From the NCBI RefSeq assembly GCF_034314165.1, contig NZ_JAVIWK010000001.1, positions 124,001-188,000 on the forward strand: 64,000 nucleotides of DNA, read 5' to 3'. Shown here piece after piece: positions 10,701-19,010 of the stretch (the first letter of the stretch is position 1; every line of letters starts with the position of its first letter). This DNA is from Pseudomonas sp. Bout1 (GTDB lineage Bacteria; Pseudomonadota; Gammaproteobacteria; Pseudomonadales; Pseudomonadaceae). Position numbers and translations under genes: made by a program. The notes beneath the pieces were generated by a model. That model saw only the letters and a list, made by a program, of their open reading frames with translations, did no database searches and had not been told where the DNA came from.

Positions 10701-11151
10701 CCAGCGACGCGAGCGCTTGCAGACCGTGTTCCGGGTTATCGGAGGCGATGGCTGCCTGCGAGAAATAGCCTGCATCCCGGGAAAACCCACTCACCTGCTG
10801 GGCCACCCAATCCACCAGGGCGCTTACTGCCTGTTGACGCAACCGTTGCCCATTGCCACAGGCTTCGCCGGCAATGTCCAGGGTCGCCAGAAGTCGCCGT
10901 GAGTGGGCGTAACACCTGAACTGCAGGGTCGGTAGTGCGCAGGCGTTCAACACTCCCATACCCAGGCGCAGGCTCATCGACGCCGCGCAGGTCAGGCCTG
11001 GCGGAACCGCCTCGCTACCGTCATCAATCAGCAGGTCGACGTGTCGTGCATTCTGTGCCTGCACCAACCCATGACCGTATTGCCCAAGCGTCTGGCTGAT
11101 CTCATTCAACGCTGCGCTGAACCCTGCCAGCCCAATTTCCAGGCGCCTCAT
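7771..11151 (-). CDS. mgoA: Nonribosomal peptide synthetase, A-T-R architecture, MgoA/PvfC-like
   Basis: 1126 residues. An N-terminal stretch of about 170 residues has no condensation motif. The adenylation domain (about 180-640) shows LHTSGTAGHPKG (A3), NFYGPTEATV (A5), YRSGDLAKW (A7/A8) and a degenerate A10 NHNAKIDR. The carrier domain (about 660-730) has the phosphopantetheine serine in LGGHSI. The reductase domain (about 770-1126) has VTGANSFLG for NADPH and YNLSK as the catalytic Y-x3-K. Such a stand-alone module activates one amino acid and releases it reductively as an aldehyde. In the mgo/pvf systems the amino acid is a small aliphatic one. The gene overlaps the preceding oxygenase gene by 4 bp. 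Confidence 0.93.
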   Translation of the reverse strand: MRRLEIGLAGFSAALNEISQTLGQYGHGLVQAQNARHVDLLIDDGSEAVPPGLTCAASMSLRLGMGVLNACALPTLQFRCYAHSRRLLATLDIAGEACGNGQRLRQQAVSALVDWVAQQVSGFSRDAGYFSQAAIASDNPEHGLQALASLAYLHRFNQTTDLALQQQSQVPMIERLENSLRTFAHRPALNIAGNGLTYQHLHRKSLAIQQRLWPLLGPLDTPPVIGVCLGKSLELYASILAVLGCGAVYLPLEPGHPLQRQQAMLENAGVSVLLDDGKHPLRDGFAAVDVSTLDTHDNAALMRQRPSMDAPCMVLHTSGTAGHPKGVLLSQHNLAHFTAWFGAHVQLDEHSRALQFSSLSFDSSLIDIFPCLIAGAELIVPSEDQRRDPQQLVELIHRQRVTHAFLPPALLSILPLGQSMGLAHLITGGEVCEPNVIERLAGQCRLHNFYGPTEATVLVTHRTLQPGDSNRNVGMPIANSQVLILDEQLQPVDEQVLGELYIVGPGVSLGYLNQPGQTAEHFVELVLPDGQSLRAYRSGDLAKWTENGIELGGRRDQQVKIRGLRVEPQEIEQCLRSSQLFRQVAVVIDRDRRILAFVAQPKARGALAALQQYARQALPDYQQPTLCTELASLPCNHNAKIDRHALLALPTQPLPTIQHGEPHTPMQVQLLKLWSELLDVPLTQLSMHDSFFNLGGHSILLSTMLLRIREQFGCSLSLGRFFARPTVSTLATLMGDGPPADAPTSQATRDAMRELGVQPLPTAQAGEPRNVIVTGANSFLGVHFVEALLAGGALEVACLVRERPGQCATERFAEALREYHLEHLDLSRVRVYAADISQPRLGLSSETYEYLAGQFGVLVHNAAHVNHVMDYATLAKDNVEPVLECLRLCETGSKKVFNFISTLSAASSVDAQGHVLETPAAATPPLYIQNGYNLSKWVAERLLGRAAEQGAWVNIHRPGNISFNSRNGVCEPQKNRLMLMLKGSLQLGLMPHLKLDFDLMPVDFLARFVAFHSSRCEPQGCVFNLHNPQPLSWESYVDAFRQAGHAFELVSVAQWQRHLHTVDSRNALFAVLGFYLNGFGEDIGDTSLIRHDNTRRGVEQMGARYPEKTPALLRKGCEYLKSIGFL

Positions 11152-12095
11152 GAGTGCTCTCCTGGCGCCGCAAGAAAAGCATCCAGCGCCCGGACCACGC
11201 TCGGCGTTTGCAGCAGGCCGCTATGATTCAGGAACCCCATGATATTGCCGATCAGCGGGTGCTGGCGGGTAATGGGAAAGCCCATCGCCTGCACGTCGGC
11301 GCGTAGTGCGCAGCGCGTGGCGGCACTGACCTGCAGGTGATCGATCAACTGCAAGTCGAAGTTTTTTTGCAGCTCGTGGGTCAAGTAATGCTGGAGGAAC
11401 ACCGGCAGGATCCGGGCGATGCAATCGCGGTCCGATGCGTGTGCAGACTGCCAATAAATACGCACCAGGCGTGTCCAGAAAACCGCATGACGGCCCTCGT
11501 CAAACAAGTGGTCGGCCATCAAGCCGCGGATCGATTGCTTGACGCTCTCATCCTTGGAAAACGCTGCCACGTCCTGGGTCACGGTGTTCTCGGCGATGGC
11601 CACGGCAATCAGTTCCACGGCGTCGCGCAGGTGTGCGGGCGCCAGCGCCAGCGCGGCCGGCAAGGCTCGGCTCAACTCGATTTGCCCGGGCAACTCCAGG
11701 GCGGGGATGCCGGTCATCGCAACCGTCTGTTGCATGAAGTCGAGGGCGACGAGGGCGTGGTAATCCTCATCCACCACTACGGTCATGGCGTCGTAGCGAC
11801 AGGCGAGCGGAAAGGGCACTGAAAAGCGGTTCTTGGCAATGCTGCGGGCGGTCTTGTCGACGATCTCTGTTTCAAAGATCACCACGTCGTTGATGAATTT
11901 GTAGAACGTCTGCAGCAAGACAAAATCCCGCTGCAGCGGGCATTGCTCGACAAAGGTCGCGCTCAGTACCAACGGTTGTCGGCTCAAGGGATAGATCAGC
12001 TTGTGGTCGTTTTCCAGCAAGCGGCGGGGGCGGGTGCGGATCGTCGCGCGGCGCTCCCAGTCGTCGGCACATGAGCGGTAATCGGCAGGGTTCAT
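11148..12095 (-). CDS. mgoC: AurF-like diiron N-oxygenase, MgoC/PvfB-like
   Basis: 315 residues of the p-aminobenzoate N-oxygenase (AurF) family. Likely diiron ligands are visible in the expected order: E in the helix around [12 protein letters not shown] and H in [10 protein letters not shown] in [10 protein letters not shown], and the paired E/H in DEGRHAVFW. These enzymes oxidise amines to hydroxylamines or nitroso compounds. In the mgo/pvf clusters this step supplies the N-O function of the diazeniumdiolate or pyrazine N-oxide products. It overlaps its neighbours on both sides by 4 bp, so the three genes are translationally coupled. Confidence 0.92.
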   Translation of the reverse strand: MNPADYRSCADDWERRATIRTRPRRLLENDHKLIYPLSRQPLVLSATFVEQCPLQRDFVLLQTFYKFINDVVIFETEIVDKTARSIAKNRFSVPFPLACRYDAMTVVVDEDYHALVALDFMQQTVAMTGIPALELPGQIELSRALPAALALAPAHLRDAVELIAVAIAENTVTQDVAAFSKDESVKQSIRGLMADHLFDEGRHAVFWTRLVRIYWQSAHASDRDCIARILPVFLQHYLTHELQKNFDLQLIDHLQVSAATRCALRADVQAMGFPITRQHPLIGNIMGFLNHSGLLQTPSVVRALDAFLAAPGEHS

Positions 12096-12856
12096 ACACT
12101 CACCTCAGGCAGGCGCTGGTGCAATCCGTCCCATAAGGCCAGCCGGCTATCCACGGCGCTGAGGGCGGTACTGTTGGCCTGCCGCTCGCGACTTGGGTCG
12201 GCGAGGGTGAGGCGTTCCAGCAATTGCGCTGCCGCCGGGCCATGCTCCTGGGCGTCGAGTTCAATGTGGCGCTTGAGGTAGTGGCAGAAGGTCGGAGCCT
12301 GGCGGTGAAGCATCTCGCACCCCTGCAGAATGCGTTTGAACATCGCCGGGATAACGCTCTCACGACCATGGAGGAAGGCTGCCGCCACACAGTGGGTCGG
12401 TGCGGCCAGGGCAACCTGCAGCGTGCTTTTGACGAAACAGGCCACGGCGGGGTGGACGTCGATTTTTTGCAGGGCGGTTTCTGCATCGTTGCCGTCACGT
12501 TGCAGGGTGATGAATTGATCGATGGCCGTGGTGCTCGCACCGACTTCACGCATGGCTTGCAGATACAACTCGAAGTGACTGCCGTGTCCGTGACCGGGAT
12601 ATTCGTCCGACTCCTCGCCCAACACGATCTCATTGATCAGGCGTGCCGCTTGTGGGTCTGGCGGCGGCAACCACGGCAGGCGCATTCCGGTAAGGTCATG
12701 TTGCAGGCGTTTGATCAGGGTCATGAAGTCCCAAACGGCGAATACATGGTTTTCCATAAAGTATCGCAATGTTGGAAGCGTATTAATTTGTGTAAATATT
12801 GGATGATTGTGCAACTGCTGCTTTTTTTGTTTAAGACGGTGTAATTTCTGGAACAT
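12092..12856 (-). CDS. mgoB: DUF3050 heme-oxygenase-like diiron protein, MgoB/PvfA-like
   Basis: 254 residues of the DUF3050/heme-oxygenase-like fold. Seen: [42 protein letters not shown] and a late HIELDAQEH, in which H-x3-D-x3-H resembles the last metal-ligand helix of heme-oxygenase-like diiron oxidases. It is the first gene of the operon. In P. syringae the same four-gene order (mgoB, mgoC, mgoA, mgoD) makes a diffusible signal; the family and order match here. Its own reaction is probably oxidative and metal-dependent, which is inference. The start at 12856 is supported by [12 protein letters not shown] at the N terminus. Confidence 0.9.
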   Translation of the reverse strand: MFQKLHRLKQKKQQLHNHPIFTQINTLPTLRYFMENHVFAVWDFMTLIKRLQHDLTGMRLPWLPPPDPQAARLINEIVLGEESDEYPGHGHGSHFELYLQAMREVGASTTAIDQFITLQRDGNDAETALQKIDVHPAVACFVKSTLQVALAAPTHCVAAAFLHGRESVIPAMFKRILQGCEMLHRQAPTFCHYLKRHIELDAQEHGPAAAQLLERLTLADPSRERQANSTALSAVDSRLALWDGLHQRLPEVSV

Positions 12857-13239
12857 AGTTGATGCCTATAAGTCGTTGTTTCTTCCCTGATAACAGGCAG
12901 CCACGTGCTGTTATTGACTAAGCAAAGAGCACGCTGTGACAAAACACCAAAGCTTTATTTAAAGGAACGCCACGCGCAGTGACGCCCGAGCAGGGTTCAC
13001 GCTGTCGATTGGGGAGAATTGGGGTATGGGTAATAATCTAATTAAGCATTCAGGCGGTTTTTTGTTTTATAAGTCTTTCGAGTAAAAATATTGCTGTAGT
13101 TGAATGGCTCTGCGAAGTGTAGGAAGTGTTCTTTCGAACTAAGGGTTTAACTGGGCGCTGTTGTACGCTGACCTCCATCGGCCAAGGTCGCTTCGCAGCG
13201 CTTTGTGGTCGAAGGAGGCGTCCTGGTTCCACGGAGAAT
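12857..13239 (-). promoter_or_regulatory. Upstream region of the mgo-type operon; AT-rich, with an inverted repeat at 12891-12913
   Basis: No convincing gene is present in these 383 bp. TAACAG at 12891-12896 is the inverted complement of CTGTTA at 12908-12913, with an inner CAGC/GCTG pair, 35-57 bp upstream of the mgoB start. A run of AT-rich sequence (about 13023-13110) is a plausible promoter region. The operator role is a guess. Confidence 0.35.
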
Positions 13240-13950
13240 TTACAGCGCGGCGTTCTCTTCAGCCTCTTCAAGACTTTTGAGGTAGCCGGTAATCACCTCC
13301 ATGCCGCGGGTGAGGTGGTTGCGCAAGGTCAGGATGCTTTCGTCGACCTTCTTTTCAGCCACCAGGCCCAGCAGTTCGCGGTGGTCTTCCTGAGACGTCT
13401 TGCCCAGGCCCATGGCTTCGAGGTTGAAGCGCAAGAAACGCTCCTCTTCGTTCAGGCCGTGCTCCACCAGCTTGAGCAACCGCTGATTGCCCGCCTTGCC
13501 ATACAGCGCCATGTGGAAAAGGCGGTTGAGGCGGCCGATTTCGGTGTAGTCGCTTTCCCGTTCCAGCGCGTCGATAAAGGCGCCGGCCTGGGCAATGTCA
13601 TCGGGCGTGAGCAGGGGAATCGACAAGCGCAGCGCTTCGGACTCCAGCAGCATGCGCAGCGCATAGGTTTCCGCCGAATGGTCCTCTATCAGCGGCGCCA
13701 CCACTGCCCCTTTGTGGGTAACCACGTGCAGCAGCGACTGCGCTTCCAGTTGGCGCAAGGCCTCGCGCACCGGCATCCGGCTAACCCCGAACAAGCTGGC
13801 CAGCTCTTGTTGGCGCATGGCAGTACCGCAGGGCAAGCGGCCATCCAGGATGGCGTTGCGCAATGTTTCTTCAATCACGGAGCGAGCGAGATGGGCGGGG
13901 ATAGGCCCGCTGATCTGGATGCTGCTCAAAGGGTTCGGCTTCTGCGTCAC
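13240..13950 (-). CDS. GntR-family transcriptional regulator, FadR/FCD subfamily
   Basis: 236 residues. An N-terminal winged helix-turn-helix (about 20-85; MRQQELASLFGVSRMPVREALRQLE) is followed by a C-terminal all-helical FCD effector domain (about 95-225) with the usual metal/ligand residues around FHMALYGKAGN and EDHRELLG. Such regulators usually repress the neighbouring catabolic or transport operon and release DNA when they bind a carboxylate ligand. It is divergent from the dioxygenase/ABC operon, and the shared upstream region holds GntR-like palindromes. The ligand is unknown. Confidence 0.92.
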   Translation of the reverse strand: MTQKPNPLSSIQISGPIPAHLARSVIEETLRNAILDGRLPCGTAMRQQELASLFGVSRMPVREALRQLEAQSLLHVVTHKGAVVAPLIEDHSAETYALRMLLESEALRLSIPLLTPDDIAQAGAFIDALERESDYTEIGRLNRLFHMALYGKAGNQRLLKLVEHGLNEEERFLRFNLEAMGLGKTSQEDHRELLGLVAEKKVDESILTLRNHLTRGMEVITGYLKSLEEAEENAAL

Positions 13951-14248
13951 GACTACGCTATCCTCCTTTTCAGGCTGAGGTGGCTAATTGGATCCAATGC
14001 ACACTAGTGATTGTCTACAAGCTTGTCAAACGGGCAAAGTTTCGGCTTGTAAGCGACTCAACAGGGCGTTCCGCACGCCCACAGCCCCCATTTGTCAGGT
14101 CTTACAGGCAAAACGTCTGCGCTGCTCATTTTATTCCTGCACATCGCGGCGATAGCGGTATTGCTGCATATCGTTATTCACTAACGGTATTTAAATTGCT
14201 GTTCTTATGACTATAAAGTCACTCTCCTGACCCTCCGGGAGTGAACTC
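13951..14248. promoter_or_regulatory. Divergent promoter region with candidate GntR operators
   Basis: ATTGGATCCAAT (13987-13998) is a perfect 12-bp palindrome 37 bp upstream of the regulator start. TTGTCTACAA (14011-14020) is a TTGT-CT-ACAA inverted repeat of the type FCD-GntR proteins often bind. ACAAGCTTGT (14017-14026) overlaps it. These are good candidates for autoregulation and control of the divergent dioxygenase/ABC operon. Confidence 0.45.
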
Positions 14249-15142
14249 ATGTGCGCCACCTCTACTGTTCCAACAGCGACCGACACCACCCAAACCTTTG
14301 ACATCCGCGCATTTTCGGGCAGCGTCGGCGCCGAGATCATTGGCCTGGACCTGACCCGCCCGGTCGGCGACCAAGACTTCGCCCGCATTCACCGCGCGCA
14401 TCTGGACCATCACGTCGTCGTGTTCCGCGACCAGCGCATCACCCCCGAGCAACAGATCGCCTTCAGCCGCCGCTTCGGTGTGCTGCAAATCCATGTGCTC
14501 AAACAATTCCTGCTGGCCAACCACCCGGAGATCCTGATTGTCTCCAACATCATCGAAAACGGCCAATCCATCGGCCTGGGAGACGCGGGCAAGTTCTGGC
14601 ACTCGGACCTCTCCTATAAAGAACTGCCCAGCCTGGGCTCGATGCTGCATGCCCAGGAGCTGCCATCCGAGGGTGGCGACACGTTGTTTGCCGACATGCA
14701 CAAAGCCTGGGACAACCTGCCCGAGCCCCTGCGCAAGGCTGTAGAAGGCCGTAGCGCCGCGCATTCATACATCGCACGCTACAGCGAAACCAAGTTCGAA
14801 GGTAACTGGCGCCCGACCCTCACCCCCGAGCAACTGGCTCAAGTGGCGCAAGTGGTGCACCCCATCGTGCGGACCCATCCGGAAAATGGCCGCAAAGCGT
14901 TGTTCGTCAGCGAAGGCTTCACCACCGGCATCGTCGGCCTGCCGGAGGACGAAAGCCGCGACCTGCTGGCCCAGCTCTACGCCCACAGCGTGCTGCCGGA
15001 AAACATCTACCGCCACCAGTGGCAGCCCCACGACATGGTGTTCTGGGACAACCGCTCGCTGATCCACCTGGCGGCCGGCTGCCCGAGCCACCTGCGGCGC
15101 AAGCTGTTCCGTACCACTATCCAGGGCGATGCGCCTTTCTGA
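14249..15142 (+). CDS. TauD/TfdA-family 2-oxoglutarate- and Fe(II)-dependent dioxygenase
   Basis: 297 residues. The iron-binding facial triad is visible as H-x-D in FWHSDLSY (about residue 114) and the distal H in RSLIHLA (about residue 272). RRKLFRTTI supplies the Arg that binds 2-oxoglutarate. Family members hydroxylate small sulfonates, aryloxy acids or sulfate esters, releasing the side group. It is the first gene of an operon with an ABC importer of the sulfonate/nitrate type, so the imported compound is probably its substrate; which compound cannot be decided from the sequence. A weak GGGAG-like ribosome-binding site precedes the ATG. Confidence 0.9.
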   Translation: MCATSTVPTATDTTQTFDIRAFSGSVGAEIIGLDLTRPVGDQDFARIHRAHLDHHVVVFRDQRITPEQQIAFSRRFGVLQIHVLKQFLLANHPEILIVSNIIENGQSIGLGDAGKFWHSDLSYKELPSLGSMLHAQELPSEGGDTLFADMHKAWDNLPEPLRKAVEGRSAAHSYIARYSETKFEGNWRPTLTPEQLAQVAQVVHPIVRTHPENGRKALFVSEGFTTGIVGLPEDESRDLLAQLYAHSVLPENIYRHQWQPHDMVFWDNRSLIHLAAGCPSHLRRKLFRTTIQGDAPF

Positions 15143-15156
15143 TCCGGAGCCTGACC

Positions 15157-16182
15157 ATGTCCAAGAAAATTCCATTTGCGCGTCTGGCCGCCACGGTTGG
15201 CCTGGGCGTCAGCCTGCTGGCCGGCAGCCTCGTCGTACCTGCCGCCGCCCAGGCTGAAGGCGAGATTCGCATCGCCGAGCAGTTCGGCATCGTCTACCTG
15301 CTGCTCAACGTGGTGCGCGACCAGAACCTGATCGAGAAATACGGCAAGCAGGAAGGCATCGACATCAAGGTCGACTGGACCCAACTGTCCGGCGGCGCCG
15401 CCGTCAACGATGCGCTGCTCTCCGGCTCCATCGACATTGCCGGCGCTGGCGTTGGCCCGCTGTTGACCATCTGGGACCGCACCCACGGCAAGCAGAACGT
15501 TAAAGCCGTCGCCTCCCTGGGCAACTTTCCCTACTACCTGGTAAGCAACAATCCCAAGGTCAAGACCATTGCGGACTTCACCGAAAAAGACCGCATTGCG
15601 GTACCGGCGGTGGGTGTTTCCGTGCAATCGCGCTTCCTGCAATATGCCGCCGCCAAGCAATGGGGCGACAAGGAGTTCAATCGTCTCGACAAGTACACCG
15701 TCGCCGTTCCGCACCCGGATGCCACGGCTGCGCTGATTGCCGGTGGCACCGAACTGACCGGGCATTTCTCCAACCCGCCGTTCCAGGAGCAGGCCCTGAC
15801 CAACCCGAACGTGCATGTGGTGCTCAACTCCTACGACATCCTCGGCCCGAACTCGCCGACGGTGCTGTTCGCCACCGAGAAATTTCGCAACGACAACCCG
15901 AAAACCTACAAGGCATTCGTCGAGGCACTGACCGAAGCGGCGCAGTTCGCCCAGAACGACAAAGGCGCCGCCGCCGACACCTATATCCGCGTGACCAAGG
16001 CCAAAATCGACCGCGCCGAGCTGCTGAAAATCATCGACAACCCGCAGTTCGAATTCAGCGTCACGCCTAAAAATACCTACCCGCTGGCGGAATTTCTCTA
16101 CCGCGTCGGCGCGATCAAAAACAAACCCGAATCGTGGAAGGATTATTTCTTCCAGGACGCCAAGCCGCTGCAAGGGAGCTGA
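15157..16182 (+). CDS. ABC transporter substrate-binding protein (nitrate/sulfonate/taurine, NMT1-like)
   Basis: 341 residues from the ATG at 15157, which immediately precedes a signal peptide (MSKKIPFARL ... AAAQAEG). Longer in-frame starts run through the previous gene and lack a signal. The mature protein is a type-II periplasmic binding protein (about 35-330) with SGGAAVNDALLSGSIDIAGAG, the loop typical of SsuA/TauA/NrtA proteins. It should capture the substrate in the periplasm for the ATPase and permease encoded next. It lies 14 bp after the dioxygenase stop. The ligand is unknown; a sulfur-containing or carboxylate aromatic is the family-based guess. Confidence 0.9.
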   Translation: MSKKIPFARLAATVGLGVSLLAGSLVVPAAAQAEGEIRIAEQFGIVYLLLNVVRDQNLIEKYGKQEGIDIKVDWTQLSGGAAVNDALLSGSIDIAGAGVGPLLTIWDRTHGKQNVKAVASLGNFPYYLVSNNPKVKTIADFTEKDRIAVPAVGVSVQSRFLQYAAAKQWGDKEFNRLDKYTVAVPHPDATAALIAGGTELTGHFSNPPFQEQALTNPNVHVVLNSYDILGPNSPTVLFATEKFRNDNPKTYKAFVEALTEAAQFAQNDKGAAADTYIRVTKAKIDRAELLKIIDNPQFEFSVTPKNTYPLAEFLYRVGAIKNKPESWKDYFFQDAKPLQGS

Positions 16183-16183
16183 C

Positions 16184-17035
16184 ATGAACGCGCCCTTGCA
16201 AGGCCACACGGCCAGCAACCCGAAAACCACCGAAGCGCTGCTGGCGGTGGATAAAGTCAGCCTTGAATACCGCACCCCGGAACGGGTCGTGCGGGCCACC
16301 CACCAGGTCAGTTTCGAGATCGACCCGGCCGACCGCTTTGTACTGCTGGGGCCTTCGGGCTGCGGCAAGTCCACGCTGCTGAAGTCCATCGCCGGCTTTA
16401 TCAAACCCTGCGAAGGCGAGATCCGTCTGCTCGGGCAAAAAGTCGAGCAACCGGGCCCGGACCGCATCGTGGTGTTCCAGGAATTCGACCAACTGCCGCC
16501 GTGGAAAACCGTCAAGCAGAACGTCATGTTCCCGCTGCTTGCTTCCAAGACTCTCAAGCGTCGCGAGGCCGAAGAGCGGGCGTTGTACTACCTGGAAAAA
16601 GTCGGCCTCACCGCGTTTGCCGATGCTTACCCGCACACCCTGTCCGGCGGCATGAAAGCCCGTGTGGCGATCGCCCGGGCCTTGGCCATGCAGCCGAAAA
16701 TTTTGCTAATGGACGAACCCTTCGCCGCCCTCGACGCGCTGACCCGGCGCAAGATGCAGGAAGAATTATTGCTGCTCTGGGAAGAGGTGCGCTTCACCCT
16801 GCTGTTCGTCACCCACTCCATCGAAGAAGCGCTGGTGGTGGGCAACCGCATCCTGTTGCTGTCGCCGCATCCCGGGCGGGTGCGGGCGGAAATCCACAGC
16901 CATCAATACGACCTGCATAGCCTCGGCGGTGTGGAGTTCCAGGCTTCGGCGCGGCGCATTCATCGGCTGTTGTTTGATGAAGCGCCCGAGGTGGAAACCG
17001 AACTGGGTTTCGCCGATATCCGCATCGCTTATTGA
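16184..17035 (+). CDS. ABC transporter ATP-binding protein (nitrate/sulfonate/taurine type)
   Basis: 283 residues. Walker A is GPSGCGKST, the Q-loop is around VVFQEFDQLPPW, the signature is LSGGMKARVAIARAL, Walker B is ILLMDEPFAALDALTR, and the H-loop is in VTHSIEEAL. This is the SsuB/TauB/NrtD-type nucleotide-binding subunit that drives uptake. Its start follows the binding-protein stop by 1 bp. Full-length and intact. Confidence 0.94.
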   Translation: MNAPLQGHTASNPKTTEALLAVDKVSLEYRTPERVVRATHQVSFEIDPADRFVLLGPSGCGKSTLLKSIAGFIKPCEGEIRLLGQKVEQPGPDRIVVFQEFDQLPPWKTVKQNVMFPLLASKTLKRREAEERALYYLEKVGLTAFADAYPHTLSGGMKARVAIARALAMQPKILLMDEPFAALDALTRRKMQEELLLLWEEVRFTLLFVTHSIEEALVVGNRILLLSPHPGRVRAEIHSHQYDLHSLGGVEFQASARRIHRLLFDEAPEVETELGFADIRIAY

Positions 17036-17047
17036 AGGGTTTGCACC

Positions 17048-17896
17048 ATGCGCCAGGAATATGAAATCACGCTTGAACCGTTGCCGGGTGTTCGCGTAGA
17101 GCGCGAGTTGCCGTGGCGTCAGCGGTTATGGCAACAAGGCTGGCTGCGTAAAAGCCTGATCCTGATCGTGCTGGCGATCCTCTGGGAAGCGGCAGCCCGT
17201 TATCAAAACAATGACCTGCTGCTGCCGAGTTTCCTGCAGACACTCAGTGCGTTCTACGACGGCATGGCCAGTGGCGAGCTGTTGAGCAAGGTCAGCATCT
17301 CGCTGGTGGTGCTGATCAAGGGTTATCTGATCGGCATTGTGCTGGCGTTTGCCCTGACCACGCTTACGGTGTCGACCCAACTGGGGCGTGATCTGTTGAG
17401 CACCCTGACCTCGATGTTCAACCCGTTGCCGGCGATTGCCTTGCTGCCGCTGGCGCTGCTGTGGTTTGGCCTGGGGCAGAACAGCCTGATCTTCGTGCTG
17501 GTGCATTCGGTGTTGTGGGCACTGGCGCTCAACACGTATTCGGGGTTTCTCGGTGTCTCGGAAACCCTGCGCATGGCCGGGCGCAATTATGGCCTCAAGG
17601 GCATGCGTTTCGTGCTGTTCATCCTGATCCCGGCCGCGCTGCCGTCGATCCTCGCCGGGTTGAAAATCGGCTGGGCGTTTGCCTGGCGCACGCTGATTGC
17701 TGCCGAGCTGGTATTTGGCGCTACCAGCGGCAAGGGGGGGCTTGGCTGGTACATCTTCCAGAACCGCAACGAGCTGTACACCGACAAAGTGTTTGCCGGC
17801 CTGGCGGTGGTGATCCTGATCGGGTTGCTGGTGGAGAACCTGGTGTTCGACACCCTTGAGCGCGTCACCGTGAAGCGCTGGGGCATGCAACGCTAG
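17048..17896 (+). CDS. ABC transporter permease (SsuC/TauC type)
   Basis: 282 residues with a cytoplasmic N-terminus and about six membrane helices. The first begins near KSLILIVLAILWEAAARY. The EAA-like coupling loop is around SETLRMAGRNYGLKGMRFVLFILIPAALP. It forms the membrane channel of the importer with the preceding ATPase. It closes the operon; a REPIN-like element follows. Confidence 0.92.
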   Translation: MRQEYEITLEPLPGVRVERELPWRQRLWQQGWLRKSLILIVLAILWEAAARYQNNDLLLPSFLQTLSAFYDGMASGELLSKVSISLVVLIKGYLIGIVLAFALTTLTVSTQLGRDLLSTLTSMFNPLPAIALLPLALLWFGLGQNSLIFVLVHSVLWALALNTYSGFLGVSETLRMAGRNYGLKGMRFVLFILIPAALPSILAGLKIGWAFAWRTLIAAELVFGATSGKGGLGWYIFQNRNELYTDKVFAGLAVVILIGLLVENLVFDTLERVTVKRWGMQR

Positions 17897-17911
17897 TCAC
17901 CTGCTGTTCCC

Positions 17912-18011
17912 TGTAGGAGCGAGCTTGCTCGCGAAAAATGCACAGGCGACGCGCCCCTTCAGGGTGCCCGCGTTATCGGCAACGCTCTTCGCGAGCACGC
18001 TCGCTCCTACA
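17912..18011. repeat. REP doublet (REPIN-like) palindromic element
   Basis: Begins TGTAGGAGCGAGCTTGCTCG and ends CGAGCACGCTCGCTCCTACA, two REP units in inverted orientation about 100 bp long. It is the same family as the element at 7188-7288. It lies between the ABC operon and the LysR gene. Confidence 0.8.
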
Positions 18012-18067
18012 CAAAAGCCTGCTACGATTGCGCCAAGCTCACTCCCCGCTGGGCACGAGTGCTTGGC

Positions 18068-18988
18068 ATGCAATTACCAGACATGAACCTGTTGGTCGCC
18101 CTCGACGCCTTGCTCGACGAGGGCAGCGTGGTGGGCGCCGCACGGCGGATGAACCTGAGCCCGGCCGCCATGAGCCGCACCCTCACGCGCATCCGCGAGG
18201 CCGTGGGCGACCCGATTCTGGTGCGCGCCGGTCGCGGCCTCGTGCCCACACCCAAGGCGCTGGAGTTGCAAGGCCAGGTGCGCAACGTAGTGGAGCAGGC
18301 GGCGCTGCTGTTCCGCTCGGCGGACGAAGTGGACCTGCGTACCCTGCGCCGTCGGTTCAGCGTGCGCGCCAATGACTTTTTTGTCGGGGTGTATGGCGGC
18401 CGGTTGTTCGACACCATGGAGCGCATGGCGCCGCTGTGCGAACTGCGCTTCGTCCCGGAAGGCGACACTGATGATGAAGCCCTGCGTGAAGGCCGGCTGG
18501 ACCTGCGGGTGGGCAACACCATGCCCATCACCCCGGAAGTGAAGGTGCAGAACCTGTTCACCACCACCTTTGTCGGGCTGGCGCGGGAAGGGCACCCGTT
18601 GTTCGATGGGGAAATCACCGCCGAGCGGTTCGCCAGCTATTCCCACATCAGCATTTCCCGGCGCGGCATTGCCCGTGGGCCGATCGACACCGCACTCAAT
18701 GCCCAGGGCCTGGAGCGTCGAGTCGCAATGATCGCCCCTGGATTTCACGGGGCGATGTTCATGCTGCCCGATTCCGACCTGATCCTTCCGGTGCCCAAGG
18801 AAGCGCTCTACAGTGCCAATCGCCTGAAGTTGCCGCTGCGGGCGTTTACCCTGCCAATCTCCCTGCCGACCCTGGTGCTGACTCAAGCCTGGCACCCGCG
18901 TTTCGACAAGGACCCCGCCCATAAGTGGCTGCGCGAGACCCTGCGCGAATGCTGCAATGCGACGTGGCAGGAAGCGCAGCCCACGTAA
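18068..18988 (+). CDS. LysR-family transcriptional regulator
   Basis: 306 residues from the ATG at 18068; an in-frame GTG three codons earlier and an ATG five codons later are alternatives, and no strong ribosome-binding site decides between them. The N-terminal helix-turn-helix (MNLLVALDALLDEGSVVGAARRMNLSPAAMSRTLTRIRE) is followed by a C-terminal LysR substrate-binding domain (about 95-300). It begins just after a REPIN and is upstream of, and co-directional with, the multidrug efflux operon at 19218, which it may regulate. About 230 bp with another REP element separate them, so the link is only positional. Confidence 0.9.
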   Translation: MQLPDMNLLVALDALLDEGSVVGAARRMNLSPAAMSRTLTRIREAVGDPILVRAGRGLVPTPKALELQGQVRNVVEQAALLFRSADEVDLRTLRRRFSVRANDFFVGVYGGRLFDTMERMAPLCELRFVPEGDTDDEALREGRLDLRVGNTMPITPEVKVQNLFTTTFVGLAREGHPLFDGEITAERFASYSHISISRRGIARGPIDTALNAQGLERRVAMIAPGFHGAMFMLPDSDLILPVPKEALYSANRLKLPLRAFTLPISLPTLVLTQAWHPRFDKDPAHKWLRETLRECCNATWQEAQPT

Positions 18989-19010
18989 GTCGCAAGTGAG
19001 CTCGGTCAAT

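Noticed and set aside
10640..11151. N-terminal region of the synthetase as a condensation domain
   Set aside because: Only about 170 residues and no HHxxxDG motif, so the enzyme is read as a stand-alone A-T-R module.
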